A program made the position numbers and the translations under genes. 64,000 bases of DNA, taken from Bolinopsis microptera. Its lineage: Eukaryota > Ctenophora > Tentaculata > Lobata > Bolinopsidae. The notes under the pieces are model-generated. The model saw only the letters and a program-made list of their open reading frames with translations. It did no database searches and was not told the origin of the DNA. Of the stretch, positions 1-12,984 are shown in pieces (positions within the stretch are counted from its first letter, which is position 1; every line of letters begins with the position of its first letter). The DNA is taken from assembly GCF_026151205.1 (NCBI RefSeq), contig NC_087078.1, forward strand, positions 9,440,675-9,504,674, in the 5' to 3' direction.

Positions 1-29
1 AAATACATATAATATATAGTTTAATTAAA

Positions 30-385
30 CACCCTACGCGCGTGGGGTGGACTCCTGGGGTGGACTTTTATTCAGCGCGTATTTTGTAGCCTGTTCAACT
101 TGACGTTTTGATTCGTTACTATCTCAATGTCACAGATACACAGAATGTGAGGTGATCATCTTAAAGAGAAACGTCTCAGCTTTCACCTGGTGTAAAGTTT
201 ATCTTTGTACTCAAAATATAGCTCGCTCAGTGTGCAATAGAAGTTGACAATACAATAACCACGTCTGCGACCGGTCGTCAGATACCGGAGTGTTGCACAA
301 AATTGGGTCCCTAAATTAAAATTCTATGACACAGTTACCATGCAGAAATGTCTAGGGAAACATTTGGTGAAAGTTTCAACTCTCT
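30..385 (+). repeat. Left terminal inverted repeat (~350 bp)
   Basis: It matches the reverse complement of 4825-5173 with only scattered differences. Examples of shared blocks are the region around the ACCGGTCG motif and the block reading TTGGGTCCCTAAATTAAAA. Arms this long suggest a recent insertion or recent gene conversion between the ends. Confidence 0.85.
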
Positions 386-1500
386 ACTATAAAAATAGCG
401 ATAGTTATTGAAGATAAACCGTGAGAAACTCCCTCTTGTCGAGATCAACGCTCTAGGAACCTCCCTTCTGTACCACGTGACAACGATTTGAGCGTCACGT
501 GGCCGTCACGTGACAAAAGTGCGCGCATCGGATCGAACAGTCTCGTGGGAAATCCTGATTGCCTGATCGATCTCGTGGGAAATCCTGATTGCTACGGAAA
601 GGGCTGACAACCACAGTTATTTCCCTTCCTCAATTTTCCAGTTCACTTGCTCAGTGCTGTCAGTTGTTTTTTGTTTGCCCTGCTATATAAACTTCACTCC
701 GTCATAATCCCCTACTCCCCTATCCAATGAACTGTTTCTGTTACAGCTGCCATTCTGTTGACTGGACCCTAACTTAGTCTTATCATTTTCACTTGATAAC
801 TTTATCCGTGTGCACTTTCTCGAAACTCAACTTATCTTTGTCAAGACTCAGCTAATCTCAGAACTAAATGTTGCCTTAACAGACTTACTTGTCACTGCAC
901 TGGGCCCTCCTTTAAATGCAAATATCATATGAGCAGCTGATCGATTTATTGCTTGAACTGTGCATCCTTTTTAAAAATATATAAGGTCAATTTTACTATC
1001 GTGAAACTTAGTCACTGAAGACAACGCAATCTGGCTGTGCCGGTTCCCCTCTGCCTAGATCACTTAGAATATCCATAGTTAGCAATACTTTTATCGTTTA
1101 ATGCAGCGATATAGCCAGTTATCAATGCTACATAGTAGATTTTAGCCTGTTCCAATCATGGACTTATATCGCGTTAATGGAATTTATGAAATTGCCTACC
1201 GTTCAAATCGCTCTCTGTTGTTAGCACCACACTGATTAACTACGATGTTCCAATTTTTTAGAATTATGTCCGACATAATTCTAATTTTTGCTGTTACAGC
1301 AGATAGTTATGGTGTAATGGCACGCAGGAATAAGTCATCCCTGTCCTCCAAAAAGCACATGAAAAGGTATTTGGTAAGCTATGTCTTTTCCAATATCAAA
1401 TCCAATGTATCACAATCTGTGGACTTTCTACTCAAAAACTAGATTGATTAATTGATAATTCATTGCTGATTGTTCACGCGCCCTGTATGGAAGTATATAA

Positions 1501-2037
1501 ATGGTAATCCGCATACTCCAGGAAGAATTGAAGCAATCTCAAAAGAAAAGAAGGGAATCTGGATCCTTCGTAGGATCGTCAAAGAGCTTAGAGGGGAGCT
1601 CTACGCTTCACTGGCCATGCAAAGCAGGGAGAGTGACGGAGGCGGAGGCACTGCTGGCTGCTGGAACGGACATTAACAAGCTGGACAGAACGCAGTTTAA
1701 CCCTTTCATGGACGCGATCAACTCAGGTAAATCATTTGACCGCCTTAACAATATGGGTTTATCTAACATTGGTAATAGTAGCAAGAGGTTTTAGTCATGC
1801 ATTTGATTACAGCACAGTGTGAAACCCTGAAGCATACGTCGAGCTCTAAACTCTGTTTTGTCTGATAATCAATTATTTGAATATTGAAGGATTAAATTTG
1901 GTAACTTGATGATCACACAATTAACAGGACAGGTCGACTGTGCTAGATGGCTGCTGAGGCAAGACGGTTTAAAGCTTCAGCCCGAGATATGGTCGTTTTG
2001 TAGGGAGAGGGTGCTAGAGTCATTGCTAACAGCTTAA
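1501..2037 (+). CDS. Ankyrin-like small protein, two exons, inside the TIR element
   Basis: Exon 1 runs 1501-1726 (donor G|GTAAAT, phase 1). Exon 2 runs 1928-2037 (acceptor TTAACAG), ending in TAA. The joined product is about 111 aa. Residues ~35-90 have ankyrin-type spacing: STLHWPCKAGRVTEAEALL, then a second helix pair crossing the junction (FMDAINSGQVDCARWLL). The N-terminus is basic. A stronger donor (AAG|GTAAAA, about 2042) lies just past the stop, so the stop could be a disabling change in a longer gene. Function unknown; it may be captured host sequence. Confidence 0.5.
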
Positions 2038-2194
2038 CAGAAGGTAAAATCCTGAACTTTTGTTCATTGATTAAAAATCACCATTCAGACATACAATCGT
2101 TCAGATGTAAAAATTATTTATTCACTATTTTGGATTACATTTAGTTACAGGACTAACATGCGACATCCGTCGTTGACCTTTGTCTTTATTTCAG

Positions 2195-3794
<1,600 letters not shown>

Positions 3795-4049
3795 GACGGT
3801 AATACATTAACTTGTTTAGATAATAAATTTAATAAGTAGATTTTGAGTGATGATTACTGAATACAGATATCGAGCCTCGAGGTACCATAAAAAGGGTATA
3901 TAAACTTATCACTTATGCTTATATGCTTATACTATCAATGAATATCAAATCGCCTTCTCTAGTTATCAAACCCAACATAAGTTAAATCTCTGCCTACAAG
4001 GACTATTTGATATTTACAACAGACCGAGTGAATGTCTCAATCTTTTCAG

Positions 4050-4245
4050 GAAGCTTTATACTCCGACATCCACAATTTACCACGCCCCTGAGATCGACAA
4101 AGGTCTTTCTGATAGATTGACTTCCAGCCAATTCGATCTATCGAAGCCGAGTGGGAAGAACAAAGAACTGAAACCCCATGGTCGCAACGATGCTCCTCGC
4201 GGACAAGGGAGAGTTAGGGCCATCGGTGGTCACAAGACTGGATAA
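4050..4245 (+). CDS. Possible orphan 3' exon inside the TIR element
   Basis: A polypyrimidine-AG acceptor (TCTTTTCAG, ending 4049) precedes an open frame to TAA at 4243-4245. It encodes about 65 residues, Lys/Arg/Gly-rich at the end (PRGQGRVRAIGGHKTG). Entry phase 2 does not match the preceding exon as modelled, so it may be an alternative or degenerate terminal exon. 3795-4049 and 4246-4824 contain nothing else I can identify. Confidence 0.3.
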
Positions 4246-4824
4246 TATTTATTTTTTAAGCGTTGAGGTTGTCACGAAAGCGTACTGTAACGGGACTATC
4301 AGATTTGAGTGATTTGATTTTGTGATTTGCAGTTCACGTGATTTTATTGTGATTTTAGACTGTAAAAACTATAAAGGTTCAAGTTGAACTATCGTCGCCA
4401 TGATTATGTATTTTGGAACTGTTCACGTTGAAATTGCTTCGTTAATCAGCAGTCTTCCTTGGTTACTTTCTACTGTGTAATGCAGCTACGATCAACGATA
4501 CTTAGCTAATACATTCATAGTAACACTAACTGCACTGAGAAGAGTAAAAAATTTGAGCTTTGACGGAATAACATTTCCTTGTTTTTAGATACGGTTACTA
4601 CTCTAGTGAGGGGTTCATAGCTGATCATTAAGGTCTTACTCACAATAATTTGTGCTCTGATATTGGCCGTACTGACTGCTGTTGAAAAAGCCACTCCATC
4701 AGATGCGCGCCGCAAGAGTCCACCCCTGTAGACCCCACTACGTACAAAATTTGAAATTTTCCCAAAAACTTCTGATTAAGCCAGTTTGTTTTCAATAACT
4801 TTTGCAATATTTACAGTAGACCCT

Positions 4825-5173
4825 TAAAATTTTCACCAAATGTTACTCCAGACATTTCTGCATGGTAACTGTGTCATAGAATTTTAATTTAGGGACCCAA
4901 TTTTGTGCAACACTCCGGTATCTAGCGACCGGTCGCAGACGTGGTTATTGTATTGTCAACTTCTATTGCACACTGGGCGAGCTATATTTTGAGTACAAAG
5001 ATAAACTTTACACCAGGTGAAAGCTGAGACGTTTCTCTTTAAGATGATCACCTCACATTCCGTGTATCTGTGACATTGAGATAGTAACGAATCAAAACGT
5101 CAAGTTGAACAGGCTACAAAATACGCGCGGAATAAAAGTCCACCCCAGGAGTCCACCCCACGCGCGTAGGGTG
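4825..5173 (-). repeat. Right terminal inverted repeat (~350 bp)
   Basis: Inverted partner of 30-385, ending in CGCGCGTAGGGTG followed by TTAAA. No gene is seen between the last internal exon (ending 4245) and this arm. Confidence 0.85.
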
Positions 5174-5248
5174 TTAAACCAAAGATCGGCTATTAAATTG
5201 CACGATCAAAAGTTTGTAACAAAACATTAAATCAATGAAAACTGAAAT

Positions 5249-6463
5249 TTATTCAACACTCAATTTATTCATCAATTTATTCATCAATCGTTCATGATTT
5301 TCAACATATAATACCAGTATGAAAATAAGAATAATTGATAGGAGGACAGTAACAACAAATTTCGAAATAGTTATCATAGCATCATGCAGTGACGAAAAAT
5401 AAGGTATCAACTGACTGAAAATGAAGAAAGATAGAGCCTCTTTAACTCGTAAAAAATAACTTTTTTTGCAAGGGATCATATCGAGGACTTTCTCAAATTC
5501 ACCATCGGCAAGTCGAGTAATATTATCACAGAATACCACTCTACCATTAAAGTAACGACCAAAGCATGCACTTAAATCGACCGAAGGGTCCCATAAGCTG
5601 ATTATGTCCAAGCAAAATATTCTTATCCGTGTATGATCATACTTGACTTCAACAGCAGACTCCCAATTTGTATTCGGATAAAGGAAATGCTTGGGTAATT
5701 CCTTATGAATTATAAAAATCTTTTGGAACACATTTTTAGTATGCCATCTGTCATTTAACATATTTAAAGCATAGAATACTTCAAGTGAAGCAGATGCATC
5801 AGCAGCAGCATATAACTTTTGATTTTCAGATAAAATATTTAGCTCCCAGTTGCTATTAAAACGAATGGACTGAGGTTTCTCCAATTTTTTTCTCAAGCAG
5901 TTCATAGCTAGTGTTTCTAATCCTAACTTTGGCATAAAGCCAGTACGCTTTTCATCGCCTTTCTTTGGCGAACCTCTCCAATAATTTTCATAGCATGGTT
6001 CCAACAGAAACTGTCCATAAAACATTTTCGTAACCAATAGGCAGCGAAGATCCAACCATCCACGAAAATATATTGCATTTCTACCAATAAAGATGGCACT
6101 GTCATAAAACTGACTCGTCAATCGCTCTATGTCCTTCTCAATATCGACTCCAACCTTGATGATATCTCTGTTAAGTAATACATCACGTAAACTATATGGT
6201 AAAGAGTTCGGACACTCAAATGTATTAGTCAGGAACAAGATAACACATTCATCGGTTGAAATTTGTATCACAGCTACATCAAAATGTTGCTCAAACATGT
6301 TACTAGAATTCCATTCACAGTCAAACCCGACCACAGTGACATTCTCTTTCTGGATGTATTTCTTAACAGCATTGTTAGCTTCATGTTCATTTGCAGGTAC
6401 AACAATAAGTCTTCTTTCTTCAACGTCATACTTCTTCATTATCCTATGGTATAAAGTAATCAT
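5249..6463 (-). CDS. EXD2-like DEDDy 3'-5' exonuclease with C-terminal membrane anchor (copy 1)
   Basis: Single-exon 404 aa protein of the ribonuclease-D/WRN/EXD2 exonuclease superfamily. The DEDDy motifs are visible: FDCEW (D48, E50), KVGVDIEKDIERL (D111) and YAAADA (Y218, D222), so the site looks intact. The family removes nucleotides from DNA or RNA 3' ends; EXD2 acts in end resection and at mitochondria. A hydrophobic segment near residues 367-387 (VVTVLLSIILIFILVLYV) suggests a tail anchor, whereas vertebrate EXD2 has its membrane segment at the N-terminus. It is followed ~360 bp away by a close paralogue in the same orientation. The start ATG is shared with the paralogue; MKKYDVEE nine codons on is an alternative. 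Confidence 0.85.
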   Translation of the reverse strand: MITLYHRIMKKYDVEERRLIVVPANEHEANNAVKKYIQKENVTVVGFDCEWNSSNMFEQHFDVAVIQISTDECVILFLTNTFECPNSLPYSLRDVLLNRDIIKVGVDIEKDIERLTSQFYDSAIFIGRNAIYFRGWLDLRCLLVTKMFYGQFLLEPCYENYWRGSPKKGDEKRTGFMPKLGLETLAMNCLRKKLEKPQSIRFNSNWELNILSENQKLYAAADASASLEVFYALNMLNDRWHTKNVFQKIFIIHKELPKHFLYPNTNWESAVEVKYDHTRIRIFCLDIISLWDPSVDLSACFGRYFNGRVVFCDNITRLADGEFEKVLDMIPCKKSYFLRVKEALSFFIFSQLIPYFSSLHDAMITISKFVVTVLLSIILIFILVLYVENHERLMNKLMNKLSVE

Positions 6464-6827
6464 TAATCACTGGATTAATCAAATATTTGAATTATCAGGT
6501 GAAATCACAGTTTTATCATTCAATTACAACAATTAATTGAGAATCGTTTTAAATCCTCCCTTTTACTATTCTAGTTATGACTATATGAAATACCATAAAG
6601 GAAATAAGGATCGCAATAATAAAATCAAATCAACATGAATAGTTACATAAAATTTAACATAGAAATTGAGGCATATTATATATATATAAACGTGTAAAAA
6701 CATTATGTTCTGAAAATTAATTATCAATTTATCAAAATGAATCAATTCATATATCGTACACCAATTACATCATAGGTCATTAATTTGAATGTGCACCTGG
6801 AATCAAAACGTTATAAATCATTACAAA

Positions 6828-8042
6828 TTATAGTCTTGTAGTCTTGCCACGAGCCACTCCTTTTTTGATAATTGGTAGTTTAAAATATCCAAGATATGAG
6901 ACCACCAACAATAAACAAAAAACCACAGCAAAAAAGCTCAAAACCTTTAAAAAAGTATCTATCAACCATTCAAAAACTCGTGCAAGGGTACTTTTCTTAT
7001 GAGGAATCATATCAAGAACTCGCTCAAATTCATCGTTTGAAATTGTTCTAAAACCGCTAGGCAACAGCGGTGTATTGAGCATCATACCCCCTAACCGTAG
7101 GAATACCCTATTTTTGAAGTAGCGTCCAAAGTATTTACGTAAATTGAGCGAAGGATCCCGTATGTCGATTATATTGAGGCAAAACATTCTTATCCGTGTA
7201 TGATCATACTTTACTTCGATAACAGGATCCCAACTTTCAAATTGACGAAGACGATGTTCAGGAAATTCTGCATGAGTTATAAAAACCCCTGGTAGTAAAT
7301 TCGGACAACAATACCAGCTGTCATTTAACATATTTAAAGCATGGAATACTTCGAGTGAAGCAGATGCATCAGCAGCAGCATATAACTTTTGATCTTCAGA
7401 TAAAGATTTTAGCTCCCAGTTGCTATTAAAACGAATGGACTGAGGTTTCTCTAATTTCTTTCTTAAGCAGTTCATAACCAGGGTCTCTAATCCTAACTTT
7501 GGCATAAAACTAGCACGCTTTTCATCCGCTTCTTCGAGCATCATGTGTTTTATTTTGAATTTATTTTTGTGATACTCATACAGCAGAAACTCTCCATAAA
7601 ATATTCTCGTTACTAAAAGGCATCGAAGATCCAGCCATTCCCTACAACATGACGTATTTCTACCATCATTGCTGATGCTGTTATAAAATTGACTCCCCAA
7701 GCGTTCTATGTCCTTCTCAATTCCAACTCCAACTTTGACGATATCTCTGTCAAGTAATACATCACGTAAGCTCTTTGGTAAAGTGTTCGGACATTCAAAT
7801 GTAGTAGTCAGGAACAAGATAACATATTCATCGGTTGAAATTTGTATCACAGCTACATCAAAATTTTGCTCAAGCATGTTACTAGAATTCCATTCACAGT
7901 CAAACCCGACCACAGTGATATTCGCTTTCTGGATGTATTTCTTAACTGCATTGTTAGCTTCATGTTCATTTGCAGGTACAACAATAAGTCTTCTTTCCTC
8001 AACGTCATACGTCTTCATTATCCTATGGTATAAAGTAATCAT
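6828..8042 (-). CDS. EXD2-like DEDDy 3'-5' exonuclease with C-terminal membrane anchor (copy 2)
   Basis: Tandem paralogue of the gene at 5249-6463. The N-terminal half is almost identical (VVGFDCEW, KVGVGIEKDIERL, YAAADASASLEVF). The middle (residues ~120-170) and C-terminal third diverge. All DEDDy catalytic positions are kept. The C-terminus has its own hydrophobic stretch (FAVVFCLLLVVSYLGYF) and a basic tail. I placed the start at 8042, matching the first copy; an in-frame ATG lies at 8051. No intron is needed. The pair indicates a recent local duplication, with the C-terminal half evolving faster. Confidence 0.84.
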   Translation of the reverse strand: MITLYHRIMKTYDVEERRLIVVPANEHEANNAVKKYIQKANITVVGFDCEWNSSNMLEQNFDVAVIQISTDEYVILFLTTTFECPNTLPKSLRDVLLDRDIVKVGVGIEKDIERLGSQFYNSISNDGRNTSCCREWLDLRCLLVTRIFYGEFLLYEYHKNKFKIKHMMLEEADEKRASFMPKLGLETLVMNCLRKKLEKPQSIRFNSNWELKSLSEDQKLYAAADASASLEVFHALNMLNDSWYCCPNLLPGVFITHAEFPEHRLRQFESWDPVIEVKYDHTRIRMFCLNIIDIRDPSLNLRKYFGRYFKNRVFLRLGGMMLNTPLLPSGFRTISNDEFERVLDMIPHKKSTLARVFEWLIDTFLKVLSFFAVVFCLLLVVSYLGYFKLPIIKKGVARGKTTRL

Positions 8043-8063
8043 TAAAATCATTGCAGTGATCAA

Positions 8064-8732
8064 ATATTGGATTTAATAAATGTATTACGTAATGGAATTA
8101 AATAAAATCGATATTTTACATCTGATTGAAATAAAATCTCTAAAATGTTCCTGCTGTTGAGATAACGGGTAACCTTGCGATACCAATGTCACACTGTCAA
8201 AGCACGATACCAAACTCTCTTAAAAGTTTAAACGTGATTATAATGCATTTACAATTTTCATATTGCATTTTCAATGCTTGATTAAATCAATGGCATGTGA
8301 ATTTACTTATAGCTAATACGATCGCCGCTTATTATGTTATTATTATATTCACACATGTCAGGATAATGGTATTATATACATAATATCGGGAGAGAGTAAT
8401 ACTCAAACACATCAACATCACAAGCATTATCAATAAATCACAATAAAACATGCTTTAAATAGTAATAAGTAAAACCCCTCACAGTAACAATAACATTGCA
8501 CCGTAAACAATAAAATTCTGTAAGTAGATTTATGCCCCTGCAGAACTTAATCGCAATTTAAAGAGCGATAGTATGAATAAAACATTTAAAAATAAAAATC
8601 TTCATGCATTGCAGAACTGTTAAGTAATCCAGTCATAACTTCATTGAGTTATAATATTAATTGTTTAGCTGCTGCTAAATCAAAATATCAAATTTATTCC
8701 CAAAATTATCGTAAATTGCTACACAAATTTCA
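8064..8732. other. AT-rich intergenic DNA
   Basis: Upstream side of the second exonuclease gene. AT-rich, with no ORF, RNA gene or obvious repeat until the minisatellite begins at 8733. Confidence 0.6.
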
Positions 8733-9325
8733 AAGCTTGAAGCACTGTTAGTATGAAGTAGGATAAGCTTGAAGCACTGTTAGTATGAAGTAGGATAAGC
8801 TTGAAGCACTGTTAGTATGAAGTAGGATAAGCTTGAAGCAATGTTAGTATGAAGTAGGATAAGCTTGAAGCTATGTTAGTATGAAGTAGGATAAGCTTGA
8901 AGTACTGTTAGTATGAAGTAGGATAAGCTTGAAGTACTGTTAGTATGAAGTAGGATAAGCTTAGAGCACTGAACTTAGTATGAAGTAGGATAAGCTTAAA
9001 GTACTGTTAGTATGAAGTAGGATAAGCTTGAAGCACTGTTAGTATGAAGTAGGATAAGCTTAGAGCACTGTTAGTATGAAGTAGGATAAGCTTAAAGCAC
9101 TGTTAGTAAGTTAGTATGAAGTAGGATAAGCTTAGAGCACTGTTAGTATGAAGTAGGATAAGCTTGAAGCACTGTTAGTAAGTTAGTATGAAGTAGGATA
9201 AGCTTGAAGCACTGTTAGTATGAAGTAGGATAAGCTTGAAGCACTGTTAGTATGAAGTAGGATAAGCTTGAAGCACTGTTAGTATGAAGTAGGATAAGCT
9301 TGAAGTTAGTATGAAGTAGGATAAG
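8733..9325. repeat. 32 bp minisatellite overlapping the ribokinase 3' end
   Basis: About 18 tandem copies of a 32 bp unit that starts AAGCTTGAAGCACTG and ends ATGAAGTAGGAT. Several copies carry a duplicated GTTAGTAA step. Read on the minus strand, the unit contains TATCCTACTTCATACTAA, which is the final Tyr-Pro-Thr-Ser-Tyr-stop of the ribokinase gene. The array therefore appears to have grown from the gene's stop-codon region into its 3' UTR. Confidence 0.95.
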
Positions 9326-10226
9326 AACTCTGAGTACCTAGCTTAGTGACACTCTGAGAAGCAACACTACAAGCAAAATCAACCTTCCTTTGAAATGACC
9401 TTCCTTTTAACGACTCGTCAGCCAACAGACAAGCAAGTGATCCGATAAAAGCATCCCCAGCACCAGTGGTATCAACAGCTTTAACCTTCGGACAGGGAAC
9501 ATGGACATTTTCACCAGAGCCGTCTTGATAAATCACACCATTGGCTCCAAGAGTTACCATTCCCATCTTGCAACCTTTCTTTCTTAACAGACCCGCTGCA
9601 TTAGAAGCCTCTTCCACTGAGTTAACAGAATCTAATCCAAGGAGCTTCTCTGCCTCAGATTCGTTAACACAGAAGATATCAACTAGCTTGTACAGTTCGT
9701 CAGGGAGGCTATCAGTTGCCGGGGCAGCGTTGTAGATAGTGGTAATGTCCTTGTTTAAACTCTTGATAAGCTTCAGAGCAGTCAAGTTGGTGGATAAAGG
9801 TATTTCCTGTTGGAACACCACAACTTTGCTGCTTGCCAGAAGACTCTTGGCTTGATTAACAGCCTCGTCATCAAGCTCGTTGTTTGCTCCTCCGACTATA
9901 ACAATACAGTTCTCAGCCTGATTGTCCACTGTAATGGTAGCCACACCAGAAGCTGCATACTCCACCCTCCCAACGTGGGTGATGTCTACTCCGACATTCT
10001 TCAAATTCTCTATGTAATTATCTCCGAATGTGTCTGTACCCAACTTGGCTACAAGAGCCGTCTTTGCACCTAGTTTTGCAGCCATTACAGCTTGGTTGGC
10101 TCCTTTCCCGCCAAAACCCACCATGAACTTAGTTCCATGGACAGTTTCTCCGCCCTTTGGTAGAACTGGGACGTAACTGATCAGATCAGTCATACAAGAT
10201 CCCACAACAACAACAGTTGCAGTCAT
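9306..10226 (-). CDS. RBKS: Ribokinase (PfkB family)
   Basis: 306 aa when started at ATG 10226. An acceptor-like GTTCTGCAG lies just upstream, so a 5' UTR intron is likely. Ribokinase phosphorylates D-ribose with ATP to ribose-5-phosphate in the cytosol. Seen: the N-terminal GGKGANQA sugar-binding motif (residues ~39-46), YNAAPA mid-protein, the PfkB signature DTTGAGDAF (~252-260) containing the catalytic Asp, and the family C-terminal GTQSSYP. Length is normal for the family. The last residues (TSY) and the stop lie inside the 32 bp minisatellite, so length variation in the array borders the reading frame. No coding introns. Confidence 0.95.
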   Translation of the reverse strand: MTATVVVVGSCMTDLISYVPVLPKGGETVHGTKFMVGFGGKGANQAVMAAKLGAKTALVAKLGTDTFGDNYIENLKNVGVDITHVGRVEYAASGVATITVDNQAENCIVIVGGANNELDDEAVNQAKSLLASSKVVVFQQEIPLSTNLTALKLIKSLNKDITTIYNAAPATDSLPDELYKLVDIFCVNESEAEKLLGLDSVNSVEEASNAAGLLRKKGCKMGMVTLGANGVIYQDGSGENVHVPCPKVKAVDTTGAGDAFIGSLACLLADESLKGRSFQRKVDFACSVASQSVTKLGTQSSYPTSY

Positions 10227-10250
10227 TCTCAGCTCTGGTCTGCAGAACAC

Positions 10251-11107
10251 CTTTTAAATAAATTATTTCAGTTTAATTTTGACTATAACTTTCATGCATT
10301 ATATTATAGTCGAAGTTTAGATAAAATCAGGGAACATGGTGGCTTATTAATTCCCAAATTCAATGTACTTTACATAAATAAGCAAATTACAATTTATGGC
10401 TTACATAGTTTGGAGAACTATAATTCAACAATTCAAATGACTACACATAGTTGCCTTCTTTAACAAAAAATAATAGCTTAATTGATAAATCAAAATGTTT
10501 CATATATAATAATTTAAAATCTGATACTCATCTCATAACGACTGTTCAGTGATGCAGCTTGTATTTTTTTTAAATTTTATGAAAAATTTATTAAAAATAA
10601 AGAATAGTTATAGGCTTTAAAATGAATGTATCACAACTTAATCCTCCATTGACAAAAAATCTTTAACTTATTGAAACTAGAAGACATAATACTGTTAAAT
10701 CTAATCAAAAACTTTTTATGAACGGTTTTTTTCATATGCAACATTACTGCTTCATTGGCCAAAGTTACAATTTATGTTTTGATGCGATGCGGAAGTTGTT
10801 TAGTTAAAAAAATGTTAAATTATCAGAGAGATCAATTAATGACAATAGTCTCTAGAACTTATCAATTAATAATTTTGTAATCTTAATAATCTTGCATGGC
10901 TGAAATGTAACGCTTGATTTATGTACTATGTAATAATTAACTGAATTTTCAAATAAGAAATTAAAAAATATGAAAAATAACGTAAATCGAATCAACAAAA
11001 TAATAAAGCATTTAATCAAACTATCTAATCTAAGGGTAGCTTCAAGGGGAGCTAAAAATATAAATATTTGCATTAAGGTCTGTCTTCTGAATATAATAAC
11101 AAAACAA
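10251..11107. other. AT-rich spacer between ribokinase and receptor gene
   Basis: Very AT-rich with short A/T runs. I see no supported gene. The part near 11107 would be the 3' UTR of the receptor gene on the minus strand. Confidence 0.55.
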
Positions 11108-12328
11108 TCAAGTAGAAGATGAGTTCCCCACAATAGCCACTCTATCCTGGAACTGAGGAAGACCTCCGTCTCTAGTTACTGAGTCTGTCATGGTGGTAGT
11201 GCCACTGACGATATCAGTGAACGATTTAGGCTCCACAACTCTAGCTGGCTCTGAATAACTCGGCTGAGCATCAGAATCTTCACCACAGCAGCAATCTGAG
11301 CAACCTTCCCGGAAAATATCACATTTGTACATCAGGAACCCGTAGATTATAGGATTAGTAACGATAGAAAGGTAGAAGAATATGTACACAAGTGCTTTGG
11401 GTCCAGAGGGAGTGTATCTTAAGATACCGTAGATGATCCCATAAGGTAACCAGGTTACCAGAGCAGTAGTTACAACCAGTGCTCCAGAAAGACGCTTACC
11501 ACGTGACATACGAGGTTCCTTACAGCAGAGAGAGATCCAGATACCAGAGTGGATGAAGAGAGGCAGGATGCTGAAGATGACCATGTTGAAGTAATCAACC
11601 AGTCCTTCCCAGTTAAAAGAGGTTTCTGCAGCATTGTGGATAGAACACTTACGGTACGTGTCAGTGTATCTAGAGTCGAGGTAGTGCTCCTCTATCCCTA
11701 CAATAAGAAGTATTGCCTCTATGATAGGGAGGACCCAGCAGATAGCAATGATCACTCTCAACACTCTGTTAGTAGGGAGGAAGACACAGATGCAGGATAT
11801 AGGTATGATAGCCAACATGTTCAGATCACTGAGGAGCCAGGAGGAGATGATACTGAGGACTTTGCACCTTACAGTACCCACATCAGACGAAGTAGCCTCA
11901 CCGTAGATAACACTTGGCCAGATGAAGCCAGGTCCTCTGATAGTAGCAGCAGCTAGGGAGAGGAGGATGTCAACAACACTCATGTTAACTAGAACTGTCT
12001 TGAACCTCTTACGGTGGGCCTCTCCTCTGTGGTTGTATTTGAGGAAGAAGGCTAGAGTGTTTGAGTTCAGGAACAACCCAACCACACCTGAAATCAAAAT
12101 CTTCTATATATTTCCAGTAAGAAGTAAACCTTACAGTTTCAACTAAAGATTAAGTTCTTAGTTAATACGGTCCATTTTGAGTTAACAATTTCCATAAAAT
12201 GTTCATTTTAGTATCTAGTTTGACTAGCAACTGAACTCACCAAGAAAGATGACACAAATCCCTGTGACAAGAGTATACAAGTCATGTTCTGCATCATTAT
12301 CTGGCTCTCCTACTACCACCACTACCAT
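11108..12328 (-). CDS. Rhodopsin-class 7TM receptor (orphan), intact, two exons
   Basis: CDS is complement of 12241-12328 plus 11108-12087 (intron 12088-12240; donor G|GTGAGT, acceptor TTTCAG; phase 1), about 355 aa. Exon 1 gives a short extracellular tail and the start of TM1. Exon 2 continues TM1 (VVGLFLNSNTLAFFL) through TM7 (NPIIYGFLMY, an NPxxY motif). Conserved Cys in TM3 (VRCKVL) and ECL2 (RKCSIH) could form the usual disulphide. The DRY motif after TM3 is absent (SCICVFLP). The C-tail has a Cys cluster (CSDCCCGE), a possible palmitoylation site. Ligand unknown. A paralogue lies at 16.3-17.7 kb. Confidence 0.85.
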
Positions 12329-12984
12329 CGCTGGTAAGAGAACGTGATTTTACAGTTGTTAACTGTATAAATATTATATTATATTTTTTAGCTGTATAAA
12401 TATAATATACCTATATAAATAAGTATAGTACTACCCCATATTATGGTATAAACAATAAACATAATATGATATGAGTGTAGTACAATGTATTCGATAAAAC
12501 TCAGTAAATCAAAGAAAAAATACACAATAAGTATTATATATATAACAGAGAAAACATTCAAGATAAATAAACTAACATACAATACTGGATACTGGGGGGG
12601 GGGGCCAATGGCATAAAATGGCATAAAATGACATAAAATGGCATAAAATGGAGACTTTTTCTATGGAGAAAATGGAAAAACCCATGAGTAATTCTCCATT
12701 TTCTCCATTTTATGCCATGAATTTTGTCTTCGAAATTTCATCTTTAACACCATTTAACACCTAAATTGGACATCCTAACATGTTTATTTACGATTACTAG
12801 GGGCGTAACAAGCTTATGAAAGCTCATAGTAGGCTACTTGATGCTTATACTAGGTTAGTAGAGGCACACTTCAGGCAAACTCCTAATTACTCAAGCCTAG
12901 TGTAAAGTTATTTCTACAGGCTTCAGCAGGAGTGAGTAATAGGGGAGAGTAATAGGCACTGAGAAGTGAGACCTACATCCTCGA

